A stretch of DNA of 45,533 nucleotides from a virus (IMGVR_UViG_3300030101_004148:1-45533); one strand, 5' to 3'. Counted from the stretch's first letter, positions 1 to 6,102 are shown. The notes: generated by a model not told the origin, from the sequence alone. Program-made: numbers and translations.

Positions 1-123
1 CTCTATGGAGATAAAAAAGAAGCAGAGGAAGATTGTTACGGGAACGAGGAAGTATTACATTTCGAACAATTACCAGAAACTAAACAAAAAGAAATTATTC
101 ACCAATTAGGGGATAGCGTTTAA
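1..123 (+). CDS. Partial hypothetical protein (C-terminal 40 residues)
   Basis: Frame 1 is open from the window edge to a TAA at 121-123; the start lies outside. The visible tail is hydrophilic and Glu/Lys-rich, ending in LGDSV, and I recognise no family. Its stop codon is formed by the first GTTTAAAC palindrome (118-125), read as GTT TAA. Codon use matches the following small genes, and the next start is 27 bases downstream, so it is probably the upstream member of the same early operon. Confidence 0.6.
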   Translation, partial: LYGDKKEAEEDCYGNEEVLHFEQLPETKQKEIIHQLGDSV

Positions 124-150
124 ACGAAGTTTAATTTAAAATTTATAATT

Positions 151-363
151 ATGGCAGATATTCAAAAACCATTAACAACAGAAGAAAGATTCGAGCAAGT
201 ATCTTATTGGTATAATCAAGTTGATAGTTGTTCGCTCAGCAGTGTAGTAGACGCTTTATTTGAAGAGATTAACGAACAGATGAAAGAAGCTGAAGTTCCT
301 GAAGAATATTATCAAGAGGTTTTCAGTTTAGTGAATGAAGATTATACTATAAGGCGTAGCTAA
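151..363 (+). CDS. Hypothetical small acidic protein (70 aa)
   Basis: The ATG at 151 follows an AT-rich leader (TTTATAATT) typical of Flavobacteria-type starts that lack a Shine-Dalgarno. The product is soluble and strongly acidic, with Glu and Asp in the pattern of short amphipathic helices, and has no membrane segment. Family not recognised. Its stop TAA overlaps the ATG of the next gene (363), which argues for translational coupling within the early operon. Confidence 0.65.
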   Translation: MADIQKPLTTEERFEQVSYWYNQVDSCSLSSVVDALFEEINEQMKEAEVPEEYYQEVFSLVNEDYTIRRS

Positions 364-494
364 TGCACAGAATTGAAAGACAAATAATGCACGCGGTTTA
401 TAAGGCAAGAGAGCAAAGGCGTTTAAACAGGCTGATTGCAGAAAAAAAGTCGCGTGCGTTTAAACAAGGTGAACAAATAAAAATAATATTTTAA
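363..494 (+). CDS. Hypothetical small basic protein (43 aa)
   Basis: A short frame whose ATG overlaps the previous stop (TAATG) and whose own stop is at 492-494. The product is Lys/Arg-rich with many Gln residues and looks like one charged helix. It contains two GTTTAAAC palindromes only 37 bases apart (421 and 458), one read as Arg-Leu-Asn and the other as Ala-Phe-Lys. Family not recognised. The overlap upstream and the complete absence of a gap support a real gene, but its small size leaves some doubt. Confidence 0.45.
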   Translation: MHRIERQIMHAVYKAREQRRLNRLIAEKKSRAFKQGEQIKIIF

Positions 495-504
495 TGTACA
501 AAGC

Positions 505-535
505 TTGCACAATTAAAAAACATTTTGTATATTGC
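505..535 (+). promoter_or_regulatory. Candidate Bacteroidetes-type promoter
   Basis: TTG at 505-507 and TATATTG at 528-534 are separated by 20 bases, close to the Bacteroidetes pattern TTTG-N(19-21)-TAnnTTTG. The match of the -7 element is imperfect. It would give a short leader before the ATG at 560, and it is one reason to prefer that ATG over the in-frame ATG at 494. Confidence 0.4.
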
Positions 536-559
536 ACCCGAATCTTAAAATTAAAAATT

Positions 560-838
560 ATGTATAGTGAAACTAAAACAAAATTATTGCAGACGAGCCC
601 AACGTTCAGTATATCAGACGTGTTCTTTAATTACGGAGCGACAAGCTTTAGTCGATTTAATTTTTTAGAAAATGGTAAAGTCAAAACCATGAGTGCGGAC
701 CAGCGTAAACGTTGGCGAACCGATGACCAAATATTTGAAGGCGTATATGAAGACGCTGAAAAGTTCATCGAGTTCTGGGCACTTGAAGATGTTACAAATC
801 CAATGGAGTTAGCACAAGACTTCATGGATAGATTGTAG
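560..838 (+). CDS. Hypothetical protein (92 aa)
   Basis: The frame is open from an ATG at 494, but I choose 560. The interval 494-559 holds a promoter-like pair of boxes, and the 560 ATG sits behind the A-rich leader (AAAATTAAAAATT) seen before other genes here. The protein begins with MYSETKTKLL and ends in an acidic helical segment (EKFIEFWALEDV). No membrane segment, no recognised family. A GTTTAAAC site lies five bases after the stop. Confidence 0.6.
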   Translation: MYSETKTKLLQTSPTFSISDVFFNYGATSFSRFNFLENGKVKTMSADQRKRWRTDDQIFEGVYEDAEKFIEFWALEDVTNPMELAQDFMDRL

Positions 839-865
839 AAGACGTTTAAACGGGCTGGTTTTGTG

Positions 866-876
866 TATAAATTTTG
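866..876 (+). promoter_or_regulatory. Candidate promoter -7 element before the tRNA-like RNA
   Basis: TATAAATTTTG at 866-876 resembles the Bacteroidetes TAnnTTTG element with one extra base. Transcription would begin about 7 bases downstream, almost exactly at the 5' side of the tRNA-like element at 887. A GTTTAAAC palindrome at 844-851 falls where the -33 region would be. Suggestive only. Confidence 0.3.
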
Positions 877-886
877 TCAGTCCGTT

Positions 887-976
887 GGTGGGTAAAAGAC
901 CTCACGAGATTAGTAGAGATTTATCTCGAACGATAGTGAGTAGGCTTTATAGGGGGTTCGAGTCCCTCACCCACTA
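887..976 (+). ncRNA. tRNA-like RNA element (anticodon not resolvable)
   Basis: GGTGGGT at 887-893 pairs with ACCCACT at 969-975 as a 7-bp acceptor-type stem (one G-U pair). Just inside its 3' strand is a classic T-arm: a five-G strand at 952-956, loop TTCGAGT at 957-963, and CCCTC at 964-968. The span of 90 nt fits a class II tRNA (Ser/Leu size). However, I cannot fold a normal D-arm or a 5-bp/7-nt anticodon arm. The interior instead pairs CTCAC (901-905) with GTGAG (936-940) and GAGAT (906-910) with ATCTC (923-927). No CCA is encoded. It may be a degenerate tRNA, a tRNA mimic, or a copy of a host tRNA 3' end. Confidence 0.4.
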
Positions 977-987
977 CTAAGGGTAAA

Positions 988-1013
988 GCGTGTCACCCGT
1001 TTAAACGACACGC
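988..1013 (+). other. Hairpin presenting GTTTAAAC in its loop
   Basis: GCGTGTC at 988-994 pairs perfectly with GACACGC at 1007-1013. The 12-base loop contains a whole GTTTAAAC palindrome (999-1006). It lies between the tRNA-like element and the ATG at 1033. The sequence after it is AT-rich but has no clean U-run, so it is not a convincing intrinsic terminator. Confidence 0.6.
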
Positions 1014-1032
1014 CTAATTAAATAAAATTTAT

Positions 1033-1320
1033 ATGAAACAGGATATTATATGGGGTACAAGTTGGGAGTCTATTGACCGATATGAAATACATAACGGCAA
1101 AGGAAAAGCTTTGACCCATGCCAACACATGGCAGAACCCAAACAAAAAGACTCGTTCTTTTAACACATTCAAAGAAGCTATGGAGCACTTACGCTCGACC
1201 AGACGCTCTGGTAAAATCGTAGAGTTTATTCAAGTATGGAAACCTTTTCAGATTGCAGATTCATCTGTTAAAGGTATAAGTACAGATATAATTCAAAAAG
1301 ACGCAGACCATGAGAGTTAA
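1033..1320 (+). CDS. Hypothetical protein (95 aa)
   Basis: The ATG follows TAAAATTTAT, the standard leader style of this region. The protein is basic in its first half, with Thr-Arg-Arg-Ser-Gly-Lys near residues 56-61, and ends acidic. No recognised domain, signal peptide or membrane segment. The stop overlaps the next gene's ATG (1310) by 11 bases in another frame, indicating co-transcription with the downstream genes. Confidence 0.6.
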   Translation: MKQDIIWGTSWESIDRYEIHNGKGKALTHANTWQNPNKKTRSFNTFKEAMEHLRSTRRSGKIVEFIQVWKPFQIADSSVKGISTDIIQKDADHES

Positions 1321-1630
1321 GAGAATAGAGCAGTCTATAATCCGCAAAGAGGTAGGCCCACGTGGTGGCGGGATTGAGATAGACTTAAAAAAATGGGGCT
1401 ACCCAAATGGAAAGATGACGGCATATCAAAACTACCTTGGTGGTGGATTGCTGGGAAGAGTTGACGGCGATTGCAATGTTCCAGACTGGAAAAGCATAGC
1501 CCGTTTAAACGAGCTGAATGAAAAGCTGAAGAGATACTATCATAATTTAACCAATGGTTTTCATGATGACTGCTTCTGGTCTTCATGTAGCTATGAGGAT
1601 AATCAAAAAAGACAAGCAAGTGCATATTAA
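1310..1630 (+). CDS. Hypothetical protein (106 aa)
   Basis: It starts inside the end of the 1033-1320 gene. The protein has a basic N-terminus, a Gly-rich patch (GPRGGG near residue 17, LGGGLLG near 43) and a Trp/Tyr-containing C-terminus. A GTTTAAAC site at 1503 is read as Arg-Leu-Asn. Family not recognised. The next gene starts within its 3' end in a different frame, so at least one of the two starts may be shifted. Confidence 0.55.
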   Translation: MRVKRIEQSIIRKEVGPRGGGIEIDLKKWGYPNGKMTAYQNYLGGGLLGRVDGDCNVPDWKSIARLNELNEKLKRYYHNLTNGFHDDCFWSSCSYEDNQKRQASAY

Positions 1631-1925
1631 TACAACACAAACAAAAGTCTTCAGACTGGACGCATGGCGTTCATGGTTGGAGCCAGTCAATGCTGTTGGT
1701 GGTTGTAACTTTACAGACCAATGGCATGAGACTGCAATGAGTGAAGTCGACAGCTTCTGTAAGAAACTTAGACAAGCAAAGATTAAGTATCGTTGTGTTT
1801 GGGGCGACTCATCAAATGTTTTTATGAAAATCAAATTCATTTGTGTTCACCCCGACCAACGACTTGAGGCGCAGGCGATAGCGTTTAAACATCGTGACGA
1901 AACAGAATATTTTTATAACCTTTAA
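1593..1925 (+). CDS. Hypothetical protein (110 aa)
   Basis: An upstream in-frame ATG exists at 1554, but 1593 (MRIIKKDKQ) gives a sensible charged start and less overlap with the preceding gene (38 bases). The protein contains several Trp, Cys and His residues, a motif IKFICVHPDQR in its second half, and no membrane segment. The GTTTAAAC at 1883 is read as Ala-Phe-Lys. No family recognised. Confidence 0.55.
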   Translation: MRIIKKDKQVHINTTQTKVFRLDAWRSWLEPVNAVGGCNFTDQWHETAMSEVDSFCKKLRQAKIKYRCVWGDSSNVFMKIKFICVHPDQRLEAQAIAFKHRDETEYFYNL

Positions 1926-1935
1926 ACTTTATTAT

Positions 1936-2178
1936 ATGGCAAAACTAAATAAACATCTGATTGCATCAGAACATCTGGACAAGCTGCAGTTTCAAATAGA
2001 AGAAACTAATGACGCTTTAAAATGGTTTGAATTCAATGATATAGTGGCGTGGGCAGATACCGATAAAACGAGTGTGTACGTAGAAGTAAGTCACGATACT
2101 CATGTGTTACTGAGTGGCTGTGAAGTTTCCTATCGAGCAGACTTATATAGAGAATTTTATAATAATCAAAATAAATAA
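1936..2178 (+). CDS. Hypothetical protein (80 aa)
   Basis: An in-frame ATG exists at 1894 but overlaps the previous gene. The ATG at 1936 has the local leader TTTATTAT and begins MAKLNKH, so it is preferred. The product is acidic and mixed alpha/beta in appearance, with no recognised motif. Two bases separate it from the next start (2181), so both probably belong to one operon. Confidence 0.6.
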   Translation: MAKLNKHLIASEHLDKLQFQIEETNDALKWFEFNDIVAWADTDKTSVYVEVSHDTHVLLSGCEVSYRADLYREFYNNQNK

Positions 2179-2180
2179 AT

Positions 2181-2582
2181 ATGGCAAAAGCAAAAATTAA
2201 AAACAAAAGCGAAGACTATCTTAGTATAGACTTAGACCAACGATACATGAGCACGTATCATTTCGTTGGTTACAATGAACTATCTAATGTAGCTAACATG
2301 CTGTGGGGCAAAGGTTGGATAGCGTGTGATGACTGCTCTCAAATACAGGAAATTTTAGACCACGTTGAAAAGGATATGTACATAGTAAAACATATCTCAG
2401 GGTTGCGTGATGAATGCGATATCGAAGTCCGTTTAAACGAAGCTTGGGGTCTTCAAAAACAAATAGATTGGTTCAATGATTTTGTTGATTATGTTCAGCA
2501 AAACTCAACCAATATATATAATGAAGCCTGTACCCATGCTGATTACATGGAGGAAACTATAGAAGACGAAAAAGATGAGTAA
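2181..2582 (+). CDS. Hypothetical acidic protein (133 aa)
   Basis: The ATG at 2181 follows AAATAAAT. The first residues are Lys-rich, the rest acidic, ending in EETIEDEKDE. Cys-Asp-Asp-Cys near residue 50 is conspicuous but is not a metal-binding pattern I can name. GTTTAAAC at 2431 is read as Arg-Leu-Asn. The 3' end overlaps the next ATG (2575) by eight bases. No family recognised. Confidence 0.6.
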   Translation: MAKAKIKNKSEDYLSIDLDQRYMSTYHFVGYNELSNVANMLWGKGWIACDDCSQIQEILDHVEKDMYIVKHISGLRDECDIEVRLNEAWGLQKQIDWFNDFVDYVQQNSTNIYNEACTHADYMEETIEDEKDE

Positions 2583-2808
2583 GTATCAAGGAACCTACGC
2601 AATAGAAGAAGAAACCTACACGTTGACTGTAGACTATTCTTATTACTGGGACAATGGTGATTACTACCAGCCTCCCGAAGATGATTTAACTATACAAGCA
2701 GTATGGTTAAACGGAAATGATATAACAGATTTCTACTGGGATTGGGTTGATGATAATTTACATTCACAAGTTAGAGAGTACGCGGTTGAAAATAAACCCT
2801 GGTATTAA
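2575..2808 (+). CDS. Small, strongly acidic, Tyr/Trp-rich protein (77 aa)
   Basis: It starts inside the end of the preceding gene. I count about 16 Asp/Glu against 3 Lys/Arg, together with about 12 Tyr and 5 Trp, for example DFYWDWVDD near residue 50. There is no membrane segment and no recognised family. The small size, extreme negative charge and early position resemble phage DNA-mimic or host-takeover proteins in general character only; that role is an inference. It is the last gene before a strong Bacteroidetes-type promoter. Confidence 0.6.
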   Translation: MSKYQGTYAIEEETYTLTVDYSYYWDNGDYYQPPEDDLTIQAVWLNGNDITDFYWDWVDDNLHSQVREYAVENKPWY

Positions 2809-2823
2809 TTTGTCTCTAAATTG

Positions 2824-2855
2824 TTTGGAAAATATAAATAGATTGTATAAATTTG
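2824..2855 (+). promoter_or_regulatory. Bacteroidetes-type promoter (TTTG-N20-TAAATTTG)
   Basis: TTTG at 2824-2827 and TAAATTTG at 2848-2855 are exactly 20 bases apart, a full match to the known Bacteroidetes sigma-ABfr consensus. It sits in the short gap before the ATG at 2877, giving a leader of roughly 15 bases. It should drive the 2877-5985 operon and is the best single sequence indicator of the host phylum. Confidence 0.75.
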
Positions 2856-2876
2856 CAACAATTAAAATTAAATTAA

Positions 2877-3053
2877 ATGGCGAAATATAATAACGAATTT
2901 AAATATCAAGATAAAGTGTTTGATAAATTTCTTAATAGTTTGTTTCCAATTACTGACAAGGAAGAGGATAAAGAAGAGAAGCCAAAGCCTAAGCCAGAGC
3001 TTCCTCCTATTCCTTGGGGTAAGAACGATGACGAACCGCCTTTGTTTATATGA
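2877..3053 (+). CDS. Hypothetical small protein (58 aa), charged and Pro-rich
   Basis: This is the first gene after the 2824-2855 promoter, with leader AATTAAATTAA. The N-terminal 25 residues look helical. A Lys/Glu stretch and alternating Lys-Pro follow, and the end is PPLFI. The stop TGA overlaps the next ATG (ATATGA). No family recognised; the coupling at both ends supports a real gene. Confidence 0.55.
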   Translation: MAKYNNEFKYQDKVFDKFLNSLFPITDKEEDKEEKPKPKPELPPIPWGKNDDEPPLFI

Positions 3054-3199
3054 CTGAAGAAGATAAAAAGTATAGACAAGGTAGAACGTTTAAACAGCGT
3101 GAAGCACAATATAAATTTATGGAATTTCTTATTGGCTTCATGGCTGTTTGCGTCCTCGCATTTATTTTATATGAAACATTAAAAATTATTTATGGTTAA
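3050..3199 (+). CDS. Small single-pass membrane protein (49 aa)
   Basis: The ATG at 3050 overlaps the previous stop, and its own stop (3197-3199) lies within the next gene. A charged N-terminal half (TEEDKKYRQGR) is followed by one hydrophobic segment at about residues 25-41 (FLIGFMAVCVLAFILY). The topology suggests an inner-membrane protein with a cytoplasmic N-terminus. The role is unknown. A holin is possible but unlikely given the early position. GTTTAAAC at 3088 is read as Thr-Phe-Lys. Confidence 0.55.
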   Translation: MTEEDKKYRQGRTFKQREAQYKFMEFLIGFMAVCVLAFILYETLKIIYG

Positions 3200-3515
3200 A
3201 ACAGAAGATTTAATTAAACAGGTAGGTAAAGAAGTTGTCCTTCTGCTACTTGAAAAGAACAAGGCCTATGGTGACACGGCTAATAATCCACCACAAATTT
3301 TTAGTAAGCTATCTCCTAAAGAAGGGTTGCTTGCTCGTATTGATGACAAGCTTAGCAGAATAAAGCAGAAGGGTTTAAACGACCTCACTGAAGATACTGT
3401 TCAAGACTTAATTGGTTATCTTATTTTATATAAGGTGCAAGTAAAGAAAGAAGAAAACAAAATCAAGGATATCTTGATTGAGGGAAAGAATCAAAAATTA
3501 AAAGAATTTAAATAA
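3192..3515 (+). CDS. DUF1599/nucleotide-modification-associated-domain-1-like protein (107 aa)
   Basis: The all-helical protein contains the pattern EKNKAYGDTANNPPQIFSK (residues 21-39), then LLARIDDKLSRI and a C-terminal DTVQDLIGYLILYK. This reads like DUF1599 proteins (nucleotide modification associated domain 1), which resemble MazG-type all-alpha nucleotide pyrophosphohydrolases. The Glu, Lys and Asp residues could bind metal and nucleotide. In a phage it would act on nucleotide pools or modified bases in the host cytoplasm. The substrate is not predictable. It is coupled to neighbours on both sides, including a one-base overlap with the next ATG. GTTTAAAC at 3373 is read as Gly-Leu-Asn. 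Confidence 0.6.
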   Translation: MVKTEDLIKQVGKEVVLLLLEKNKAYGDTANNPPQIFSKLSPKEGLLARIDDKLSRIKQKGLNDLTEDTVQDLIGYLILYKVQVKKEENKIKDILIEGKNQKLKEFK

Positions 3516-3820
3516 TGAAAGGAAATATATTTGAAGCGTATGCGAACGCGGTTGCTAAACAATTTCATCTTGAATTAGATGAGATGTTTAATAAAGATAA
3601 ACGAAGAGACTTGGTTGATGCCAGGCAAATGCTTTATTACTTATGTATGGAAAGACCTATTAGAGTTTCTTATATACAAAGGTACATGGCAGAGCATGGC
3701 TGTGATGTTTTTCACTCCACTATTATTCATGGCTATAAGAAAGCTAAAAAAATGGTAGCTGAAGATGAAGACTACAAGGCTATCGTAGAATTAATAGAAC
3801 TACAGAATTTAAAAGTATAG
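3515..3820 (+). CDS. DnaA domain-IV-like DNA-binding protein (101 aa)
   Basis: The C-terminal two-thirds follow the DnaA domain IV plan. A helix containing DARQMLYYLCMERPIRV (about residues 36-52) is followed by a recognition-helix region with FHSTIIHGYKKAKK (about 66-79), the equivalent of the DnaA signature around DH(S/T)T(V/I)xHA. There is no AAA+ ATPase domain, so it is not an initiator by itself. It likely binds duplex DNA in replication or transcription control. A second protein of the same kind is encoded at 10344-10757. Its target is unknown; the GTTTAAAC repeats are one candidate by inference. Confidence 0.6.
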   Translation: MKGNIFEAYANAVAKQFHLELDEMFNKDKRRDLVDARQMLYYLCMERPIRVSYIQRYMAEHGCDVFHSTIIHGYKKAKKMVAEDEDYKAIVELIELQNLKV

Positions 3821-3821
3821 C

Positions 3822-4214
3822 ATGTTTAAACGCAAGGATATCATGAATCAAGCTTTGGGAGACCCTAAAAGTATTAAGAATGTTTTACCGAAAGGTGTAA
3901 GCGTTATTGGTAGGGGTGTTAAGATACAACAGTTTGATGACGGTATACAAATACTCAACATGGGAAAAGGCGGTGACTATTTTAAAGAGTGTTCCGATGA
4001 AGAGTATGATTTCTTTTATAAAGACGGCTGGCGTAAGGGTTGCACGCAAGTTAGCATGAGTAACTGCTTGCATAAGCTGTCAATAATCGAATCAAGAATT
4101 AAGACTGAATTGAATACTCGTAAGAACGATAAGCATATTCAGAACTTAAAAAACCGCAGGGAAACTTTACTTAATAAGTATACAAATTTAAAAACAGAAC
4201 TTAATAATTTATAA
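3822..4214 (+). CDS. Hypothetical protein with C-terminal coiled coil (130 aa)
   Basis: It starts one base after the previous gene. The start codon is followed at once by a GTTTAAAC palindrome (3824), which encodes residues 2-3 (Phe-Lys). The N-terminal part has a beta-like stretch (VSVIGRGVKIQQF), and the last ~50 residues are a long charged helix with heptad-like Leu/Ile spacing. No recognised family. Its position before the annealing protein suggests a recombination/replication accessory role, which is inference. Confidence 0.55.
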   Translation: MFKRKDIMNQALGDPKSIKNVLPKGVSVIGRGVKIQQFDDGIQILNMGKGGDYFKECSDEEYDFFYKDGWRKGCTQVSMSNCLHKLSIIESRIKTELNTRKNDKHIQNLKNRRETLLNKYTNLKTELNNL

Positions 4215-4215
4215 T

Positions 4216-4803
4216 ATGGAAAATGTATATAAAAATCTGAGCTCAATCTCAGTTGCCGATAAGGTAGAAAAAAAAGGTAGGTATGATTACCTGTCTTGGG
4301 CGTGGGCTTGGCACTACGTCAAACAAGAGTACCCAACAGCAAACAGAATTGTTTATGAAAATGAATCAGGTATGCCGTACTTTACTGACGGCAAGTTTGC
4401 TAATGTAAAAGTTGGGATAGTAATTGATGGTATTGAACATATTGATTATCTTCCAGTATTAGATAACGCTAACCGTTCTATTGCTCTAACAAAGATGACG
4501 TCGTTCGACGTCAACAATGCAATACAAAGAGCTACAGCAAAAGCTATAGCAATGCACGGACTTGGTTTATCGTTGTGGATAGGGGAAGACACGGGTCGTT
4601 TAAACGAGTCGAAAGATAAACCTGTTCAAAAGAAAGAGCAAACCTTTGAATTAACTACAGACAAATGGGCTAAGGTCTTGATGTATGTAGCTAAGAATAA
4701 AGAAAAAGGTTTGGATTATATTGTGGCACAGTTGTCAACAAAGTATAAGGTAACTCCAGCTATCAAAACTAAACTCAAGAAAGCTATTAATGGACAGAAG
4801 TAA
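4216..4803 (+). CDS. DUF1071-type single-strand annealing protein (195 aa)
   Basis: Residues 24-41 (YDYLSWAWAWHYVKQEYP) and the later FDVNNAIQRATAKAIAMHGLGLSLWIGED block (about 97-125) match the conserved layout of DUF1071 proteins, a branch of phage single-strand annealing recombinases. Such proteins coat single-stranded DNA and anneal complementary strands in phage recombination and double-strand-break repair. The C-terminal ~60 residues are basic and could contact DNA. The 3' end overlaps the exonuclease gene by 14 bases, giving the usual annealase/exonuclease pair. GTTTAAAC at 4598 is read as Arg-Leu-Asn. Confidence 0.75.
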   Translation: MENVYKNLSSISVADKVEKKGRYDYLSWAWAWHYVKQEYPTANRIVYENESGMPYFTDGKFANVKVGIVIDGIEHIDYLPVLDNANRSIALTKMTSFDVNNAIQRATAKAIAMHGLGLSLWIGEDTGRLNESKDKPVQKKEQTFELTTDKWAKVLMYVAKNKEKGLDYIVAQLSTKYKVTPAIKTKLKKAINGQK

Positions 4804-5590
4804 GATACTCAAAAAGCTTCAAAAGGATTCAGAATATTATGGGAAGTTTGGTAAGCAGTTTTTATCTGCTTCTAATATAAGGCAACTACTTTACAAGCCT
4901 ACTGACTTTAATAAATCAGATAAGACTTTGCCATTACTACAAGGTAGATACTTTCACACAAAGATTCTGGAACCAGAAAAGATAGACACGATACCAGTAT
5001 TCAATGCCTCATCAAGAACAACCAATGCGTTTAAACAGTATAAGATTGAGCAACAGCTTGACCAGTACGATGTTCTTTTGACAAAAGAAAAAGACGCATT
5101 AGATAACCTGGTTGATAAGATGTTGAGTAACTGGACGGTGTTTGATTTGGTTTACGGTGATAAGACTGAGTATGAAGTACCTAACATAAAAGAAATACAC
5201 GGACACATGTTCAAAGGTAAGTGTGATGTATTGGTTAACGAACCTTTTGAATTGGAAATAGAACATGACGGTGGTACTTTTATAATGGATTATCCAGACG
5301 GAGCTGTCGTAGATTTAAAAACCAGCTCTGACATATTTAAGTTTAGACATTCTTGTTCTGCTTATTGCTATAACTCACAAGCCTACATATACCAAGAGTT
5401 GTTTGGTAAACCGTTTGTGTTTGTGGCTATAGGTAAGAATGACGGATTATTAAAAGTTTTTCCTACAAGTCAAGAGTTTATTGACAAGGGTGAAGACAAT
5501 GTTAAAAAAGCAATTAAAGTATATGAAAAGTTTTTTAGTAATGATGCGCCTTGCGACATCGATGATTACATATATACGGAAGTTCTATAA
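4790..5590 (+). CDS. PD-(D/E)XK exonuclease, DUF3799/YqaJ-RecE-like (266 aa)
   Basis: The N-terminus has the ASNIRQLL pattern and LLQGRYFHTKIL, where Gly and His belong to the conserved front helix of this family. The metal-binding core follows as HGHMFKGKCDVLV (about residues 138-150) and AVVDLKTSSD (about 171-180), the D...DxK of PD-(D/E)XK nucleases. A Tyr/Gln helix (YNSQAYIYQ) comes next. It should resect double-strand ends to give 3' overhangs for the annealing protein encoded immediately upstream. The length is normal for phage RecE/YqaJ-like nucleases. GTTTAAAC at 5029 is read as Ala-Phe-Lys. Confidence 0.75.
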   Translation: MDRSKILKKLQKDSEYYGKFGKQFLSASNIRQLLYKPTDFNKSDKTLPLLQGRYFHTKILEPEKIDTIPVFNASSRTTNAFKQYKIEQQLDQYDVLLTKEKDALDNLVDKMLSNWTVFDLVYGDKTEYEVPNIKEIHGHMFKGKCDVLVNEPFELEIEHDGGTFIMDYPDGAVVDLKTSSDIFKFRHSCSAYCYNSQAYIYQELFGKPFVFVAIGKNDGLLKVFPTSQEFIDKGEDNVKKAIKVYEKFFSNDAPCDIDDYIYTEVL

Positions 5591-5729
5591 CTCGTTTAAA
5601 CGTCGTTATAAAACTGATGATAAAAAATTGTGGATAGAAGTTCCAACTATCTACATGAGCAAAGAGGAAAGGGATACAACCATTCTAAATGCTGTGAATA
5701 TTTTGGAGCGTAATATTAAAATTAAATAA
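5562..5729 (+). CDS. Hypothetical small protein (55 aa)
   Basis: The frame is open from 5481, but most of that lies inside the exonuclease gene. ATG at 5562 (MITYIRKFYNS) leaves a 29-base overlap and is the last ATG that retains most of the non-overlapping frame. The product is basic at first and then mixed, with KEERDTTILNAVNILERN near the end. A GTTTAAAC at 5594 is read as Ser-Phe-Lys-Arg. No family recognised; the start is uncertain. Confidence 0.45.
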   Translation: MITYIRKFYNSFKRRYKTDDKKLWIEVPTIYMSKEERDTTILNAVNILERNIKIK

Positions 5730-5730
5730 T

Positions 5731-5985
5731 ATGAGTACAGAAGTTAAGAACGAAAAGTTATATTGTGGAAGCGGTGTTGAAAAGTTTGACGGCAATCTTG
5801 TTGAGATTACTGTTTGCTTATCAAAGATTCCACAAGAACATAGGTTCGAGTACGAAGGTAAGTGGTATACAAAACTCAAAGTCAACAAGAAAAAAGAGAC
5901 TGACGAATATGGTAAGACTCACTCTGTTGAAGTAAACACTTGGAAGCCTGAGCCTCAAAACGATAAGGACGACTTGGGATTCTAA
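5731..5985 (+). CDS. Candidate single-stranded DNA-binding protein (84 aa)
   Basis: It starts one base after the preceding gene. The compact, beta-rich sequence (VEITVCLSKIP, KWYTKLKVNKKKE, SVEVNTWKPE) ends in a short acidic tail finishing DKDDLGF, reminiscent of the DD-x-P/G-F tails by which SSB proteins recruit partners. The position after annealase and exonuclease genes fits a phage SSB. The fold is shorter than a bacterial OB-fold SSB, so the call rests on tail, context and composition. A terminator-like hairpin follows. Confidence 0.5.
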   Translation: MSTEVKNEKLYCGSGVEKFDGNLVEITVCLSKIPQEHRFEYEGKWYTKLKVNKKKETDEYGKTHSVEVNTWKPEPQNDKDDLGF

Positions 5986-6018
5986 AAATTTTGGAAGCCG
6001 TAAGGCACAGCATAATTT

Positions 6019-6052
6019 AGGGGGGCTTTTGTGAGTTTGGTTTATCCCCCCT
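6019..6052 (+). terminator. Terminator-like hairpin after the SSB-like gene
   Basis: AGGGGGG (6019-6025) pairs with CCCCCCT (6046-6052) around a 20-base loop, followed by TCTTTATG. The stem is strong but the loop is long and the U-tract weak. It lies in the 198-base gap (5986-6183) between the recombination operon and the primase-helicase gene. That gap otherwise holds only AT-rich promoter-like sequence. Confidence 0.5.
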
Positions 6053-6102
6053 TCTTTATGTTGATTATGACAAACTCAAATTAAACAAAACGATTGACAA
6101 AA

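Noticed and set aside
494-559. Upstream start for the 560-838 gene
   Set aside because: The extra 22 residues overlap a promoter-like pair of boxes and an AT-rich leader; the ATG at 560 is better.
950-978. Phage attachment site (attP) made of a tRNA 3' end
   Set aside because: The matching 5' acceptor strand is also present, and no integrase or excisionase is visible in the window; kept only as an alternative for the tRNA-like element.
988-1013. Intrinsic terminator
   Set aside because: The stem is good but the loop is 12 bases and the following sequence has no run of Ts.
3050-3199. Holin
   Set aside because: Single hydrophobic segment, but early operon position and no endolysin nearby; membrane protein of unknown role is all that can be said.
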